Source: Paractinoplanes deccanensis
GTDB lineage: Bacteria; Actinomycetota; Actinomycetes; Mycobacteriales; Micromonosporaceae
DNA length: 64,000 nucleotides
Reading direction: 5' to 3'
Assembly: GCF_016862115.1 (NCBI RefSeq)
Contig: NZ_BOMI01000146.1
Span: forward strand, 118,904-182,903
Of this stretch, positions 30,513 to 39,055 are shown in pieces. How positions within the stretch are numbered: the first letter of the stretch is position 1; every line of letters starts with the position of its first letter. Position numbers and translations under genes: made by a program. The notes under the pieces were generated by a model that saw only the letters and a program-made list of their open reading frames with translations, had not been told where the DNA came from and did no database searches.

Positions 30513-32699
30513 ATGTCGCAACGGCTCATCGAGATCAGGGGTGCCCGCGCCAACAACCTCAAGAACCTCGACATCGACATCCCCCGGGGCCGGATGGTCG
30601 TCTTCGTCGGGGTGTCGGGGTCGGGCAAGTCGTCGCTCGTGTTCGACACGATCGCGGCCGAGGCCGGTCACCAGATGAACGAGACCTATCCGCCGTTCGT
30701 GCGCAATCGGCTTCCGCGGTGGCGCAAGCCCGACGTCGGGCACATCGGCGGGTTGTCGCCGGTGGTGGTCATCGATCAGAGACGGCTCGGCGGCAACGCG
30801 CGGTCGACGGTCGGCACCATCACCGACGCGTGGACGTACCTGCGGCTTTTGTTCTCGCGGATGAGCACGCCGCACGTGGGTGAGTCGACGCGGTTCTCGT
30901 TCAACGACAAAAGCGGTATGTGCCCGGCGTGCAGCGGCCTCGGCGACGTCGTGGTGAGCGCTGTCGACCGCTTTCTCGACCTCGACAGGTCGCTTCAGGA
31001 CGGCGCGATTCTGCTGCCAGGCTTCGGCAACGGCGGGTACTGGTATTCGCAATACGCGGACATCGGCTCCTTCGACGCCGATACGCCGTTGCGGGATTGG
31101 ACCGAGGAGCAACGGCAGGCCCTTCTGTACGGGCGGGAGCGCACCGAGGGGGTGGTGGAGCGATTCGAGCGCATCTACCTGCGTACCGGTGACAACCTGT
31201 CGGACCGCAAGCAGGAGACGATCGCCCGGTTCACGCGCTCGCAGACCTGCCCGGAGTGCCACGGCGACCGGCTCAACGAGGCGGCCCGCACCGCGACGGT
31301 CAACGGGCTGACGATCGGCGACTGCGCCCGCATGGAGATCAGCGAGCTCGCGCGGGCGGACCTGCCGGCGGGCCACCCGGTGGTGGACGCGCTGCGCGCC
31401 AGGCTCGACGCGATCATCGCGATCGGACTCGGCTACCTGCATCTGGGGCGCGCGACGACCACCCTGTCCGGCGGCGAGTCGCAGCGCATCAAGACGGTCA
31501 AGCATCTCGGCAGCAGTCTGATCGAGATGCTCTACATCTTCGACGAGCCCACCGTGGGCCTGCACCCGCACGACGTGGCGTCGATGACCCGGCTGCTGCG
31601 GCGGCTGCGCGACAAGGGCAACAGCGTGCTCGTGGTGGAGCACGACCCGGCCGTGATGGCGGCCGCCGACCAGATCGTCGAGATCGGCCCGGGCGCGGGC
31701 GACCGGGGTGGCGAGCTGGTCTTCCAGGGTCCGTTCGAGGAGCTGAGGGGTACGCCGACAGCCGCCGAGCTGGCACGGCAGCGCCCGGTGAAGGCCGAGC
31801 CCCGCGAGCCGGCCGGCGCCGTCACGGTCCGCGACGCGCGCCGCAATAACCTGCGCGGTCTCACCGTGGACTTCCCCGCCCAGGTCATGACCGTGCTGAC
31901 CGGCGTCGCGGGCTCCGGCAAGTCGAGCCTCGCGGCGGAGCTGGTCGCCCAGCACGGCGCCGTCGTCATCGACCAGCGGCCGGTAGCCCCCAACAGAAGG
32001 TCGACCCCGATCACGTACGCCGGGATCGCCCCCGCCGTCCGCAAGCTGTTCGCCCGCCACAACCGCGTCCCGGCCGCCCTGTTCAGCGCGAACTCCGAGG
32101 GCGCCTGCCCCGCGTGCGACGGCCTGGGCGTCATCTACACCGACCTCGCCTTCATGGAGGGCCAGGAGACCGTCTGCGACGAGTGCGAGGGCCGCCGCTT
32201 CCGGCCCGAGGTGCTGCGCCACACCGTCGACGGCCTGTCGATCGCCGACATCGACCAGCTGACCGTCAGCGCCGCCATCCGCCGCCTCGGCGACCCGAGG
32301 ATCACCGAAGCGCTGCGCCACCTGGACGACGTGGGCCTCGGCTACCTGCGGCTGGGCCAGCCCCTGACCACCCTCTCCGGCGGCGAATGCCAGCGCCTCA
32401 AAATCGGCAGGGAGCTGCGCGACACCACCGACAAGACGCTGTACGTGCTCGACGAGCCCACCACCGGCCTGCACCTGCGCGACATCGGCACCCTGCTCGC
32501 GCTGCTCGACGGCCTCACCGACCGGGGCCACACCATCGTCGTCATCGAGCACAACCTGGACGTCATCCGCCACGCCGACTGGCTCATCGACCTGGGCCCG
32601 GGCCCGGGCCACCACGGCGGCCAGATCCTGTACGAGGGCCCGGTCAAGGGCATCACCGGCACCGCGACGGCCGAGGCCCTCATGGATCGTTTCGAGTGA
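30513..32699 (+). CDS. UvrA-like ABC ATPase (DrrC/UvrA2-type)
   Basis: The 728-residue protein is shorter than UvrA (about 950). It has two ABC cassettes: Walker A GVSGSGKSSL near residue 38 and GVAGSGKSSL near 467, signatures LSGGESQRIK and LSGGECQRLK, and Walker B motifs in FDEPTVGLH and LDEPTTGLH. Zinc-finger CxxC pairs occur in CPACSGLG, CPECHGDRL, CPACDGLG and CDECEG. The UvrB-binding region is reduced. Such paralogues often protect against DNA-binding drugs (DrrC-like). TAGGGT at 30501-30506 lies six bases before the ATG, and no ribosome site is seen, so the gene is probably leaderless. Confidence 0.92.
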   Translation: MSQRLIEIRGARANNLKNLDIDIPRGRMVVFVGVSGSGKSSLVFDTIAAEAGHQMNETYPPFVRNRLPRWRKPDVGHIGGLSPVVVIDQRRLGGNARSTVGTITDAWTYLRLLFSRMSTPHVGESTRFSFNDKSGMCPACSGLGDVVVSAVDRFLDLDRSLQDGAILLPGFGNGGYWYSQYADIGSFDADTPLRDWTEEQRQALLYGRERTEGVVERFERIYLRTGDNLSDRKQETIARFTRSQTCPECHGDRLNEAARTATVNGLTIGDCARMEISELARADLPAGHPVVDALRARLDAIIAIGLGYLHLGRATTTLSGGESQRIKTVKHLGSSLIEMLYIFDEPTVGLHPHDVASMTRLLRRLRDKGNSVLVVEHDPAVMAAADQIVEIGPGAGDRGGELVFQGPFEELRGTPTAAELARQRPVKAEPREPAGAVTVRDARRNNLRGLTVDFPAQVMTVLTGVAGSGKSSLAAELVAQHGAVVIDQRPVAPNRRSTPITYAGIAPAVRKLFARHNRVPAALFSANSEGACPACDGLGVIYTDLAFMEGQETVCDECEGRRFRPEVLRHTVDGLSIADIDQLTVSAAIRRLGDPRITEALRHLDDVGLGYLRLGQPLTTLSGGECQRLKIGRELRDTTDKTLYVLDEPTTGLHLRDIGTLLALLDGLTDRGHTIVVIEHNLDVIRHADWLIDLGPGPGHHGGQILYEGPVKGITGTATAEALMDRFE

Positions 32700-32710
32700 C
32701 CCGCGGCAAT

Positions 32711-32727
32711 CTCGCCGGCACGGCGAG
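32711..32727. terminator. Hairpin between convergent UvrA-like and epoxide hydrolase genes
   Basis: CTCGCCG and CGGCGAG form a perfect 7-bp stem with a 3-base loop, placed between two convergent stop codons 39 bases apart. Confidence 0.6.
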
Positions 32728-32737
32728 GGTGGTGACG

Positions 32738-33892
32738 TCAGGGCCGCAGGGCACGCAGGCCGGTGCGGATCTCGCCGGCCAGGATCTCGGGCTGTTCGAG
32801 GGCCGCGAAGTGTCCGCCCTCGCCGGCCTCGCCGTAGTGGATCAGGTTGCGGTAGGTGTCTTCGATCCAGCTTCGGGGCAGGCGCGGGATGTCCTTGGGA
32901 AAGACGGTCACCGCGACCGGGAGCGTCAGCTTCGGGCCGGCGAACGTGCGGGTCCGGTTCTCCCAGTAGATGCGGGCGGACGACGCCGCGCTGTTGGTGA
33001 ACCAGGACAGCGATATCGCGTCGAGCATGTCGTCGATGCCGAGGGCGTCCTCGGCCAGGCCGTGATTGTCGGTCTTGGACTGGAACTTCTCGTAGATCCA
33101 GGCCGCCTGGCCGGCGGGCGAGTCGGCCAGGGCGAAGCCGACGGTCTGCGGCCTCGTGCCCTGAAGGTGGTTCGACCCGCCGAGATCGCCGGTGTAGACG
33201 GCGAGGGTCTGCACGGCGTGGCGCTCGTCGGGCGACAGGCTGTCGGGTATCCGGGCGGGGAAGGCGAACGGGGTGTTCAGGTGGATGCCGAGAAGCCCCT
33301 CGGGTTGCCTCTCTGCGAGGGCGGTGGTGACGGCGGCACCCCAGTCGCCGCCGTGTGCGGTCCATCGCGTGTAGCCCAGGCGCTTCATCAGCTCGGCCCA
33401 CGCGCCGGCGATGCGCGACACCGTCCAGCCGGGGGTCGAAGGCTTCTGGGAGAACCCGAAGCCGGGCAGCGACGGGACGACCACGTCGAACGAGTCGGCG
33501 GCGTCTGCGCCGAAGGAGACGGGATCGGTCAGCGGGCCGACGAGCTCGAGGAAGTCGGCGGCCGAGCCCGGCCATCCGTGCGTCAGGATCAGCGGCATCG
33601 CGCCGGGATGCGGGGACCTGACGTGGATGAAGTGGATGTCCAGCCCGTCGATCTCGGTCAGGAACTGGGGAAGGCGATTGAGCTCGGCCTCGAAGCGCCG
33701 CCAGTCGTAGCGGTGCTGCCAGTGGTCGACCAGAGATCGGGCGTTCTGCACGCGCACCCCTTGTGACCAGTCGGCCACTGTTTCCGGATCAGGCCAGCGA
33801 GTGGCGGCCAGTCGCCGCTTCAGGTCGTCGATCTCCGCATCGGGGATCGAGACGGTGAACGGGCGAACGTCGGCCTTGGTCGGTGCGGTCAT
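32738..33892 (-). CDS. Epoxide hydrolase (EHN-domain type)
   Basis: The 384-residue protein begins with the epoxide-hydrolase N-terminal domain (about 8-115, FTVSIPDAEIDDLKRRLAATRWPD). The catalytic domain follows, with oxyanion motif THGWPGS, nucleophile Asp in AHGGDWGAAV and His in GEGGHFAALEQPE. The family opens epoxides to diols and includes members that detoxify or act in secondary metabolism. ATG 33892 is chosen for AGGAGAAGG just upstream. It is divergent from a tetR gene across three operator palindromes, so substrate-induced derepression is likely. Confidence 0.93.
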   Translation of the reverse strand: MTAPTKADVRPFTVSIPDAEIDDLKRRLAATRWPDPETVADWSQGVRVQNARSLVDHWQHRYDWRRFEAELNRLPQFLTEIDGLDIHFIHVRSPHPGAMPLILTHGWPGSAADFLELVGPLTDPVSFGADAADSFDVVVPSLPGFGFSQKPSTPGWTVSRIAGAWAELMKRLGYTRWTAHGGDWGAAVTTALAERQPEGLLGIHLNTPFAFPARIPDSLSPDERHAVQTLAVYTGDLGGSNHLQGTRPQTVGFALADSPAGQAAWIYEKFQSKTDNHGLAEDALGIDDMLDAISLSWFTNSAASSARIYWENRTRTFAGPKLTLPVAVTVFPKDIPRLPRSWIEDTYRNLIHYGEAGEGGHFAALEQPEILAGEIRTGLRALRP

Positions 33893-33919
33893 TGCCTTCT
33901 CCTGACCTGCAAGGTGCGA

Positions 33920-33975
33920 TGCAACGGTTCGTTGCACACTGCTGTGCAATCTAATCCACTGCACAGCCGTGTGCA
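33920..33975. promoter_or_regulatory. Three TetR-type operator palindromes between epoxide hydrolase and regulator
   Basis: Site 1 (33920-33936) is TGCAACG-GTT-CGTTGCA. Site 2 (33932-33949) is TTGCACA-CTGC-TGTGCAA. Site 3 (33960-33975) is TGCACA-GCCG-TGTGCA. Sites 2 and 3 share the TGCACA-N4-TGTGCA core with centres 27 bp apart. Site 3 ends three bases before the tetR GTG/ATG region, fitting autorepression; site 1 covers the hydrolase leader. Confidence 0.75.
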
Positions 33976-33978
33976 ACG

Positions 33979-34587
33979 ATGGTGTCCGTGCCTGCCGAGT
34001 CGTCTCGTACGCGCGCGATGAAGGAGACCCGCGACCGCATCCTCGACGTCGCCCTCGAAGTGCTGGGAGAGAGCCCCGACGCGGGAATGGGCGAGATCGC
34101 CGCGGCCGCCGGCGTCGTCCGCCGCACGGTCTACGGCCATTTCCCCTCGCGCCTCGACCTGATCCGGACGCTCATGGAACGGGCCGTGGCCGAGATGACG
34201 GCCGTGCTGACCGACATCAACGCCGGCGGCGCGGCGGCCGACGTGATGTGGGTCGAGTTCGTCGCCCGCGTCTGGCCGGTGGCGCACCGGTACCGGGTGC
34301 TGCTGGCGCTGCGCCGTGGCGAGTACGGCGAGGCGATTCACGGGCTGCTCGGTCCGGTCGATGAGCTGCTCGCCGACCTCGTCGCGCGGGGCCAGGACAG
34401 CGGCGTGTTCGCCCGGCACCTGCCGCCCGCGGTTCTGAGCCAGCTCGCGTACGGCGCCGTGTTCGCCCTCGCGGACACCGACCTGCCGGACGGGGCCCGC
34501 GGCGCCCGGGCGGCGACGATCACGAGCCTGCTGATGCTGGGAGTTCCCGAGGCACGGGCGATCACCCTCGTGGACAACCGGCTCTGA
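33979..34587 (+). CDS. TetR-family regulator
   Basis: The 202-residue protein has an N-terminal HTH (about 15-62: TRDRILDVALEVLGES…MGEIAAAAGVVRRTVYGHFPSRLDLI) and an all-helical ligand domain. There is no ribosome site before ATG 33979, so the message may be leaderless or start at a later codon such as the ATG at residue 14. It probably represses itself and the divergent epoxide hydrolase gene through the TGCACA palindromes. The ligand is unknown. Confidence 0.9.
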   Translation: MVSVPAESSRTRAMKETRDRILDVALEVLGESPDAGMGEIAAAAGVVRRTVYGHFPSRLDLIRTLMERAVAEMTAVLTDINAGGAAADVMWVEFVARVWPVAHRYRVLLALRRGEYGEAIHGLLGPVDELLADLVARGQDSGVFARHLPPAVLSQLAYGAVFALADTDLPDGARGARAATITSLLMLGVPEARAITLVDNRL

Positions 34588-34623
34588 CTCCCCGCGGCAC
34601 GCGCCGGGCGATCATGGACCCGG

Positions 34624-35091
34624 TCAGCGCCCGGTCGAGCCGTCGATCTGCTCTCGCAGGATGTCGGCGTGGCCGGCGTGACGGCCCGTCTCCTCGATCA
34701 TGTGGACCAGGACCCAGCGCATCGAGGCGCCCCGCGGGCCCGGCTGTTCCAGGTCGGCGCACTCTTCGATGACCTTGTTGGCTCGTTCGACGGCCGAGCG
34801 GTAGCCGGCCAGCACGCTGTCGATCGTCTCGTCGGCGGACGGCCGCCAGGTCCCGGGCCAGTCGTCGATCTGCTCGCCGAGGAAGTGGAACCGTTCGACG
34901 CAGGTCAGGTGCTTCGCCAAGCCCAGCAGGCTGGTGCCGGACGGGACGCCGGGGGTGCGGACCTGCGGCTCGGGCGCACCGGCGACCTTCGCGGCCACCG
35001 CCTCGCGCAGGTAGTCGAGGAACCCGGTCAGCGTGGCCTTCTCGCCGCCGCCGGGGCGTGGGGGCTTCGTGTCCTTCTTACGCTTCGCCAT
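34624..35091 (-). CDS. DinB-like / DUF664 protein (mycothiol-transferase type)
   Basis: The 155-residue protein is a four-helix DinB-like protein of the DUF664 group. His ligands are at HLTCVERFHFLGE (about residues 61 and 68) and at HMIEETGRHAGHADILREQIDG near the C-terminus, the usual metal triad of this superfamily. In actinobacteria such proteins are often thiol (mycothiol) S-transferases. The N-terminal 15 residues are Lys-rich and disordered. It lies 2 bases after the small membrane protein gene on the same strand. Confidence 0.88.
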   Translation of the reverse strand: MAKRKKDTKPPRPGGGEKATLTGFLDYLREAVAAKVAGAPEPQVRTPGVPSGTSLLGLAKHLTCVERFHFLGEQIDDWPGTWRPSADETIDSVLAGYRSAVERANKVIEECADLEQPGPRGASMRWVLVHMIEETGRHAGHADILREQIDGSTGR

Positions 35092-35093
35092 GG

Positions 35094-35507
35094 TCAGTCA
35101 CTCACCCATCCGATGATCTGCTGGACGGGCGGCGTCAGCGAGACCACCAGCGTCAGCAGCGCCGCGACCGCGCCCGCGATCAGCGTCATGGTCAGCGCCC
35201 GGTGCCCCCGCGGGTAGCTGACGACGAACATCACCGCCGACACGATCAGGCTCAGCGCCATGACCACGGGCGCCATCGGGGCGGTCAGCATGATCCAGGT
35301 GGCCCACGGCCAGTCGGCCCAGATGTCGGCGTTCGCGGTGTACGCGTCGTCGCGGGACGGCAGGTACCAGTGCCCGGTGATGTCGGCGGCGTGCGCGAGC
35401 GTGACGTAGGCGCACCACGCGAACCAGGCGGCGTACAGCAGCTGGGCCACGGCCAGCGTCCAGCCGAGATTGCGGTCCTGCGAGCGCGTGCGCGCCAGTG
35501 TGGTCAC
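35094..35507 (-). CDS. Small membrane protein with about four helices, hypothetical
   Basis: The 137-residue protein has helices near 15-37, 63-90, 97-115 and 118-133 and a Trp-rich loop (HWYLPSRDD … WADWPWATW). GTG 35507 has no ribosome site, but a -10-like TACGAT (minus strand, 35519-35514) lies six bases upstream, so it is probably leaderless. It is followed after 2 bases by the DinB-like gene. The function is unknown. Confidence 0.72.
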   Translation of the reverse strand: MTTLARTRSQDRNLGWTLAVAQLLYAAWFAWCAYVTLAHAADITGHWYLPSRDDAYTANADIWADWPWATWIMLTAPMAPVVMALSLIVSAVMFVVSYPRGHRALTMTLIAGAVAALLTLVVSLTPPVQQIIGWVSD

Positions 35508-35555
35508 CGGCGCATCGTAACGATCTCGACCAACCTGCAACATGCCGGAAAACTC

Positions 35556-35584
35556 TTCCAAACACTGCAAGCGCTTGCTACGGT
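35556..35584 (+). promoter_or_regulatory. Alpha-amylase promoter with a LacI-type operator in the spacer
   Basis: A -35-like TTCCAA (35556-35561) and a -10-like TACGGT (35579-35584) are 17 bases apart. The perfect palindrome GCAAGCGCTTGC (35567-35578) fills most of the spacer. LacI-family operators have this CG-centred form, so repression released by maltodextrins is likely. No lacI gene is in the window. Confidence 0.65.
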
Positions 35585-35679
35585 CCGTTCCAATGTGAAC
35601 ACCGGATTACGGCCCTGCTTCCGCTCCCCCGCAGGTGGCACGGCCGTGGACAGCAACTTCCTTCGATGCAAGGAGAGCC

Positions 35680-37458
35680 ATGGTCAAGCGAATCTGGGTG
35701 ATCCCTTCCGTCCTCGCGCTGCTCGCCGCGTTCGTCGCCGTGCTCGTCGTCGGCAGGCCGCAGCAGGCCGACGCCAAGGCGGACGCGAATCCCGGGCCGC
35801 GCGACGTCATCGTCCACCTCTTCGAGTGGCCGTGGGCGTCGATCGCCTCCGAGTGCACCAACGTGCTCGGGCCCAAGGGCTTCGGCGGTGTGCAGGTGTC
35901 GCCGCCCCAGGAGCACGTCGTGCTGCCCGGCCAGGGCTACCCGTGGTGGCAGGACTACCAGCCGGTCAGCTACCAGCTCGTCTCGCGGCGCGGCGACCGG
36001 GCCGCCTTCGCGACCATGGTCAGCACCTGCCACGCGGCTGGCGTGAAGATCTACGTCGACGCGATCCTCAACCACATGGCCGGCGGCGCGTCCACCGGCA
36101 ACGGCACCGCCGGCTCCCCGTACAGCCACTACGCGTACCCGGCCGTCCCGTACGGCACCGACGACTTCCACCACTGCGGGCGCAACGGCAACGACGACAT
36201 CGCCAACTGGGGCGACCGCTGGGAGATCCAGAACTGCGAGCTGGTCGACCTCTCCGACCTGAAGACGGAGTCGGGTTACGTGCGGGGCAAGCTCGTCGCG
36301 TACCTCAACGATCTGATCTCGCTGGGTGTCGACGGCTTCCGGGTGGACGCGGCCAAGCACGTGCCGGTGGCCGACCTTCAGGCCATCTATTCGCAGCTCA
36401 ACGGCACCCCGTACATCTTCCAGGAGACCATCGAGGGCGGCGCCGGCGAGCCGAGCCCGTCGGAGTACACGGGCATCGGCGACGTCACCGAGTTCCGCTA
36501 CGGCGACGTGGTCGGCAACGCGTTCCGCGACGGCAGCCTGGCGAACCTGAGCAACCTGCCGGGGCAGATGCTGCTGGGCAGCGGCGACGCGGTGGCGTTC
36601 ATCGACAACCACGACACCCAGCGGAACGGGCGGGCGAAGCTCACGTACAAGGACGGCACCAACTACGCGCTGGCCGAGGCGTTCATGCTCGCGTACCCGT
36701 ACGGCACGCCCTCGGTCATGAGCAGCTTCACGTTCAGCAATCCGGAGGCGGGGCCGCCCACCTCGTCGAACGGCACCACCACGGCGGTGACCTGCTCGAG
36801 CGGCTGGGCGTGCGAGCACCGCTGGCGCACGACGGCCAACCTGGTCGGCTTCCACAACGCGGCCGCGGGCACCGGCGTCACCCACTGGTGGTCCAACGGC
36901 GGCAACCAGATCGCGTTCGGCCGGGGCGCCGCCGCGTACGCCGTCTTCAACCGCGGCGGCACGCTCAGCCGGACCTTCCAAACCTCGCTGCCGGCGGGCA
37001 CCTACTGCGACGTGGCCAACGGCGACGTCACCGGCACCACCTGCTCCGGTACGGCGTACACGGTCGACTCCGGCGGCCAGTTCACCGCGACCGTGCCGGC
37101 GAACGGCATGATCGCGCTGCACGTCAACGCCCGCACCTCGGGCGGTGGCACCACCAACCCCTGTTCGAGTGTCGCCGTGACCTTCGCCGCCACCGCGACG
37201 ACGGTGTGGGGAGAGAACGTGTACGTGCTGGGCAACCGCACCGAGCTGAGCAACTGGAACACCGGCGGCGGCGTCGCGCTCTCCCCGGCCGCCTACCCGG
37301 TGTGGCGGGGCACGGTGAACCTGCCGCCGAACACGGCCGTCGAGTACAAGTACGTCAAGAAGAACGGCTCGTCGGTGACCTGGGAGAGCGGCGCCAACCG
37401 CACCCTGAGCACCGGCTCGGCCTGCACGCTGACGGTCAACGACAGTTGGCGGCCGTAG
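35680..37458 (+). CDS. Secreted alpha-amylase, GH13 with C-terminal CBM20
   Basis: The 592-residue protein has a signal peptide (about 1-34), a GH13 barrel (about 40-380) and a beta domain, then a C-terminal starch-binding CBM20 (about 492-592, NVYVLGNRTELSNWNTGGGV and EYKYVKKNG). The catalytic residues are the Asp in DGFRVDAAKH, the Glu in PYIFQETI and the Asp in FIDNHDTQ; the calcium/chloride-type layout matches actinomycete GH13_32 enzymes. It hydrolyses starch outside the cell. AAGGAGA precedes ATG 35680. The 3' end overlaps the convergent diguanylate cyclase gene by 23 bases. Confidence 0.95.
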   Translation: MVKRIWVIPSVLALLAAFVAVLVVGRPQQADAKADANPGPRDVIVHLFEWPWASIASECTNVLGPKGFGGVQVSPPQEHVVLPGQGYPWWQDYQPVSYQLVSRRGDRAAFATMVSTCHAAGVKIYVDAILNHMAGGASTGNGTAGSPYSHYAYPAVPYGTDDFHHCGRNGNDDIANWGDRWEIQNCELVDLSDLKTESGYVRGKLVAYLNDLISLGVDGFRVDAAKHVPVADLQAIYSQLNGTPYIFQETIEGGAGEPSPSEYTGIGDVTEFRYGDVVGNAFRDGSLANLSNLPGQMLLGSGDAVAFIDNHDTQRNGRAKLTYKDGTNYALAEAFMLAYPYGTPSVMSSFTFSNPEAGPPTSSNGTTTAVTCSSGWACEHRWRTTANLVGFHNAAAGTGVTHWWSNGGNQIAFGRGAAAYAVFNRGGTLSRTFQTSLPAGTYCDVANGDVTGTTCSGTAYTVDSGGQFTATVPANGMIALHVNARTSGGGTTNPCSSVAVTFAATATTVWGENVYVLGNRTELSNWNTGGGVALSPAAYPVWRGTVNLPPNTAVEYKYVKKNGSSVTWESGANRTLSTGSACTLTVNDSWRP

Positions 37459-38521
37459 CGCTGCGGTGCCGCTGCTTGATCCGGTACATGTCCGCGTCGG
37501 CGGCGGCCGCCAGCTGGGCGAAGTCGCCGCCGCCGTACGCGTGGCCGATGCTCGCGCCCACCCGGCGCGCCCCGATGGCGGTGTCGACCGGGGCGGCCAG
37601 CGCGACGTGCAGCCGGTCGGCGACGTTGTTCAGCGCCGACGCCACGTCCTCCCCGGTGACCACCACGATGAACTCGTCGCCACCGGTGCGCGCGAGCAGG
37701 TCACCAGGGCGGACGATCTTCTTCATCCGCTCGGCGAGCACCCGCAGCACCTCGTCGCCCGTGTCGTGCCCGCCGAGATCGTTTACCACCTTGAAGTCGT
37801 CCAGGTCGATCACCAGCACGCCCAGCTCGGCGCCGCGGATCTCCTCCGTGAAGATCCGCAGCAGCGTGCGGTTGGCCAGCCCGGTCAGCGGGTCGTGGGT
37901 GGCCGCGTGGTGCAGCTGGGCGCGTTTCTCCTCCAGCTCGTGGTGCAGGCGCGCGTGCTGCACCGCGATCGCCGCGTGCTGGGCGAAGAGCTCCAACATC
38001 TCCCGCTGTACGAGACCAGGGCGCTTCCCGTCGCGCGGCAGGTCGACGCTGAGCACCCCCACCAGCTCCCCGTCCGGCGCGGTGAGCGGCGCGAACAGGC
38101 AGTCCTCGGGATGCCAGCCCTCCGGCTCGGCCGGCACCGGGATGTCCGGCGTCCACACCGTCATCGTCTCGGGCATCTCGTGCTTGTGGTCGACGAAGTA
38201 GAGCGAGCCCCACTCCTCGCCCTTGGCGAACAGCTCCTGCCACTGCTCGAGGGTCGACGTGGTGCCGAGCAGCTCGCGCCGGATCTCCTCGGTGCCCTCC
38301 ACCGACACCACCGCGAACTCGCCAGTGACCTGGAGCAGGTTGACCACCGCGACCTCGAAGCCGGACGCCCTGGTGACGCCGTGCACCACCGCGTCCATCG
38401 TGCGGGTCAGGTCGAGGCTCGCGTGCACCGCCTTGCTGACCTCGTGCAACGTCCGCAGGCCGTCGAGCTGGGCGAGAGCGTCGGACAACTGCGACGAGAG
38501 ATCCTCGATGCTGGTCAACAC
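37436..38521 (-). CDS. GAF-domain diguanylate cyclase
   Basis: The 361-residue protein has a short coiled coil, a GAF domain (about 25-180), a signalling helix and a GGDEF domain (about 205-355) with intact ARTGGDEF. It should make cyclic di-GMP. The inhibitory RxxD motif before GGDEF (RPGD at the expected spacing) appears present. GTG 38521 has TAGGAGG about 3-4 bases upstream. It is a single-gene unit with no phosphodiesterase (EAL) domain. Confidence 0.92.
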   Translation of the reverse strand: MLTSIEDLSSQLSDALAQLDGLRTLHEVSKAVHASLDLTRTMDAVVHGVTRASGFEVAVVNLLQVTGEFAVVSVEGTEEIRRELLGTTSTLEQWQELFAKGEEWGSLYFVDHKHEMPETMTVWTPDIPVPAEPEGWHPEDCLFAPLTAPDGELVGVLSVDLPRDGKRPGLVQREMLELFAQHAAIAVQHARLHHELEEKRAQLHHAATHDPLTGLANRTLLRIFTEEIRGAELGVLVIDLDDFKVVNDLGGHDTGDEVLRVLAERMKKIVRPGDLLARTGGDEFIVVVTGEDVASALNNVADRLHVALAAPVDTAIGARRVGASIGHAYGGGDFAQLAAAADADMYRIKQRHRSATAANCR

Positions 38522-38601
38522 CCGCCTCCTAGCGGCCCGCCTGAACCTGGGATCTTAACGGCTGGATCGCCCGAAGGTGTGACCTGTGCTCCACTGGACG
38601 G

Positions 38602-39003
38602 ATGGCGCATCCCCTCATGTTCGACGACGCGGATCCCTATCTGGCCCGCATCCGAGCGGTGGCGCTCGCCTTCCCCGACGCCGCCGAGAAGATCTCTCAC
38701 GGCCATCCCGCCTTTTACACCACCAAGGTCTTCGCCTACTTCGGCGGATCGGTCAAGGTCGATGGCGAGTACGTGCAGCACGCCCGTTCCCTCATCATCC
38801 TGACCGACCCGGGCGAGCGCGAGGCCCTGCTCGAGCACCCGGACTCCTACGTGCCCGCCTACCTGGGCCCGTCCGGCTGGCTCGGCATCGATCTGCACCC
38901 CGGCACCGACTGGGCGGAGATCGCCGAACTGCTCGACGCGAGCTATCGCCTCACCGCCGGCAAGCGCCGGGTGGCCGCCCTCGACGCCGACCGGCCCGCC
39001 TGA
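38602..39003 (+). CDS. MmcQ/YjbR-family protein
   Basis: The 133-residue protein has the family pattern: RIRAVALAFPDAAEKISHGHPAFYTTKVFAYFGG, a central hydrophobic ILTDPGEREALLE and GPSGWLGIDLHPGTDWAEIAELLDASYRL. The fold resembles CyaY and members are sometimes called DNA-binding, but no biochemical role is certain. A weak GGACGG sits directly before the ATG. Confidence 0.85.
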   Translation: MAHPLMFDDADPYLARIRAVALAFPDAAEKISHGHPAFYTTKVFAYFGGSVKVDGEYVQHARSLIILTDPGEREALLEHPDSYVPAYLGPSGWLGIDLHPGTDWAEIAELLDASYRLTAGKRRVAALDADRPA

Positions 39004-39024
39004 CCCGGGACGTACGCGGAGCCT

Positions 39025-39049
39025 TATGATCTTGCATCTTTCCGGAAAG
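39025..39049 (+). promoter_or_regulatory. Promoter -10 box and 12-bp palindrome before the lipoprotein gene
   Basis: TATGAT (39025-39030) is a good -10 box. The palindrome CTTTCCGGAAAG (39038-39049) lies at the expected transcription start and includes part of the ribosome site, so a repressor there, or an RNA hairpin, could block translation. Confidence 0.45.
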
Positions 39050-39055
39050 GCTCCC

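Noticed and set aside
30477..33575. A 1032-codon open frame on the minus strand
   Set aside because: It is a shadow of the UvrA-like gene and of the epoxide hydrolase in another frame; no motif or ribosome site supports it.
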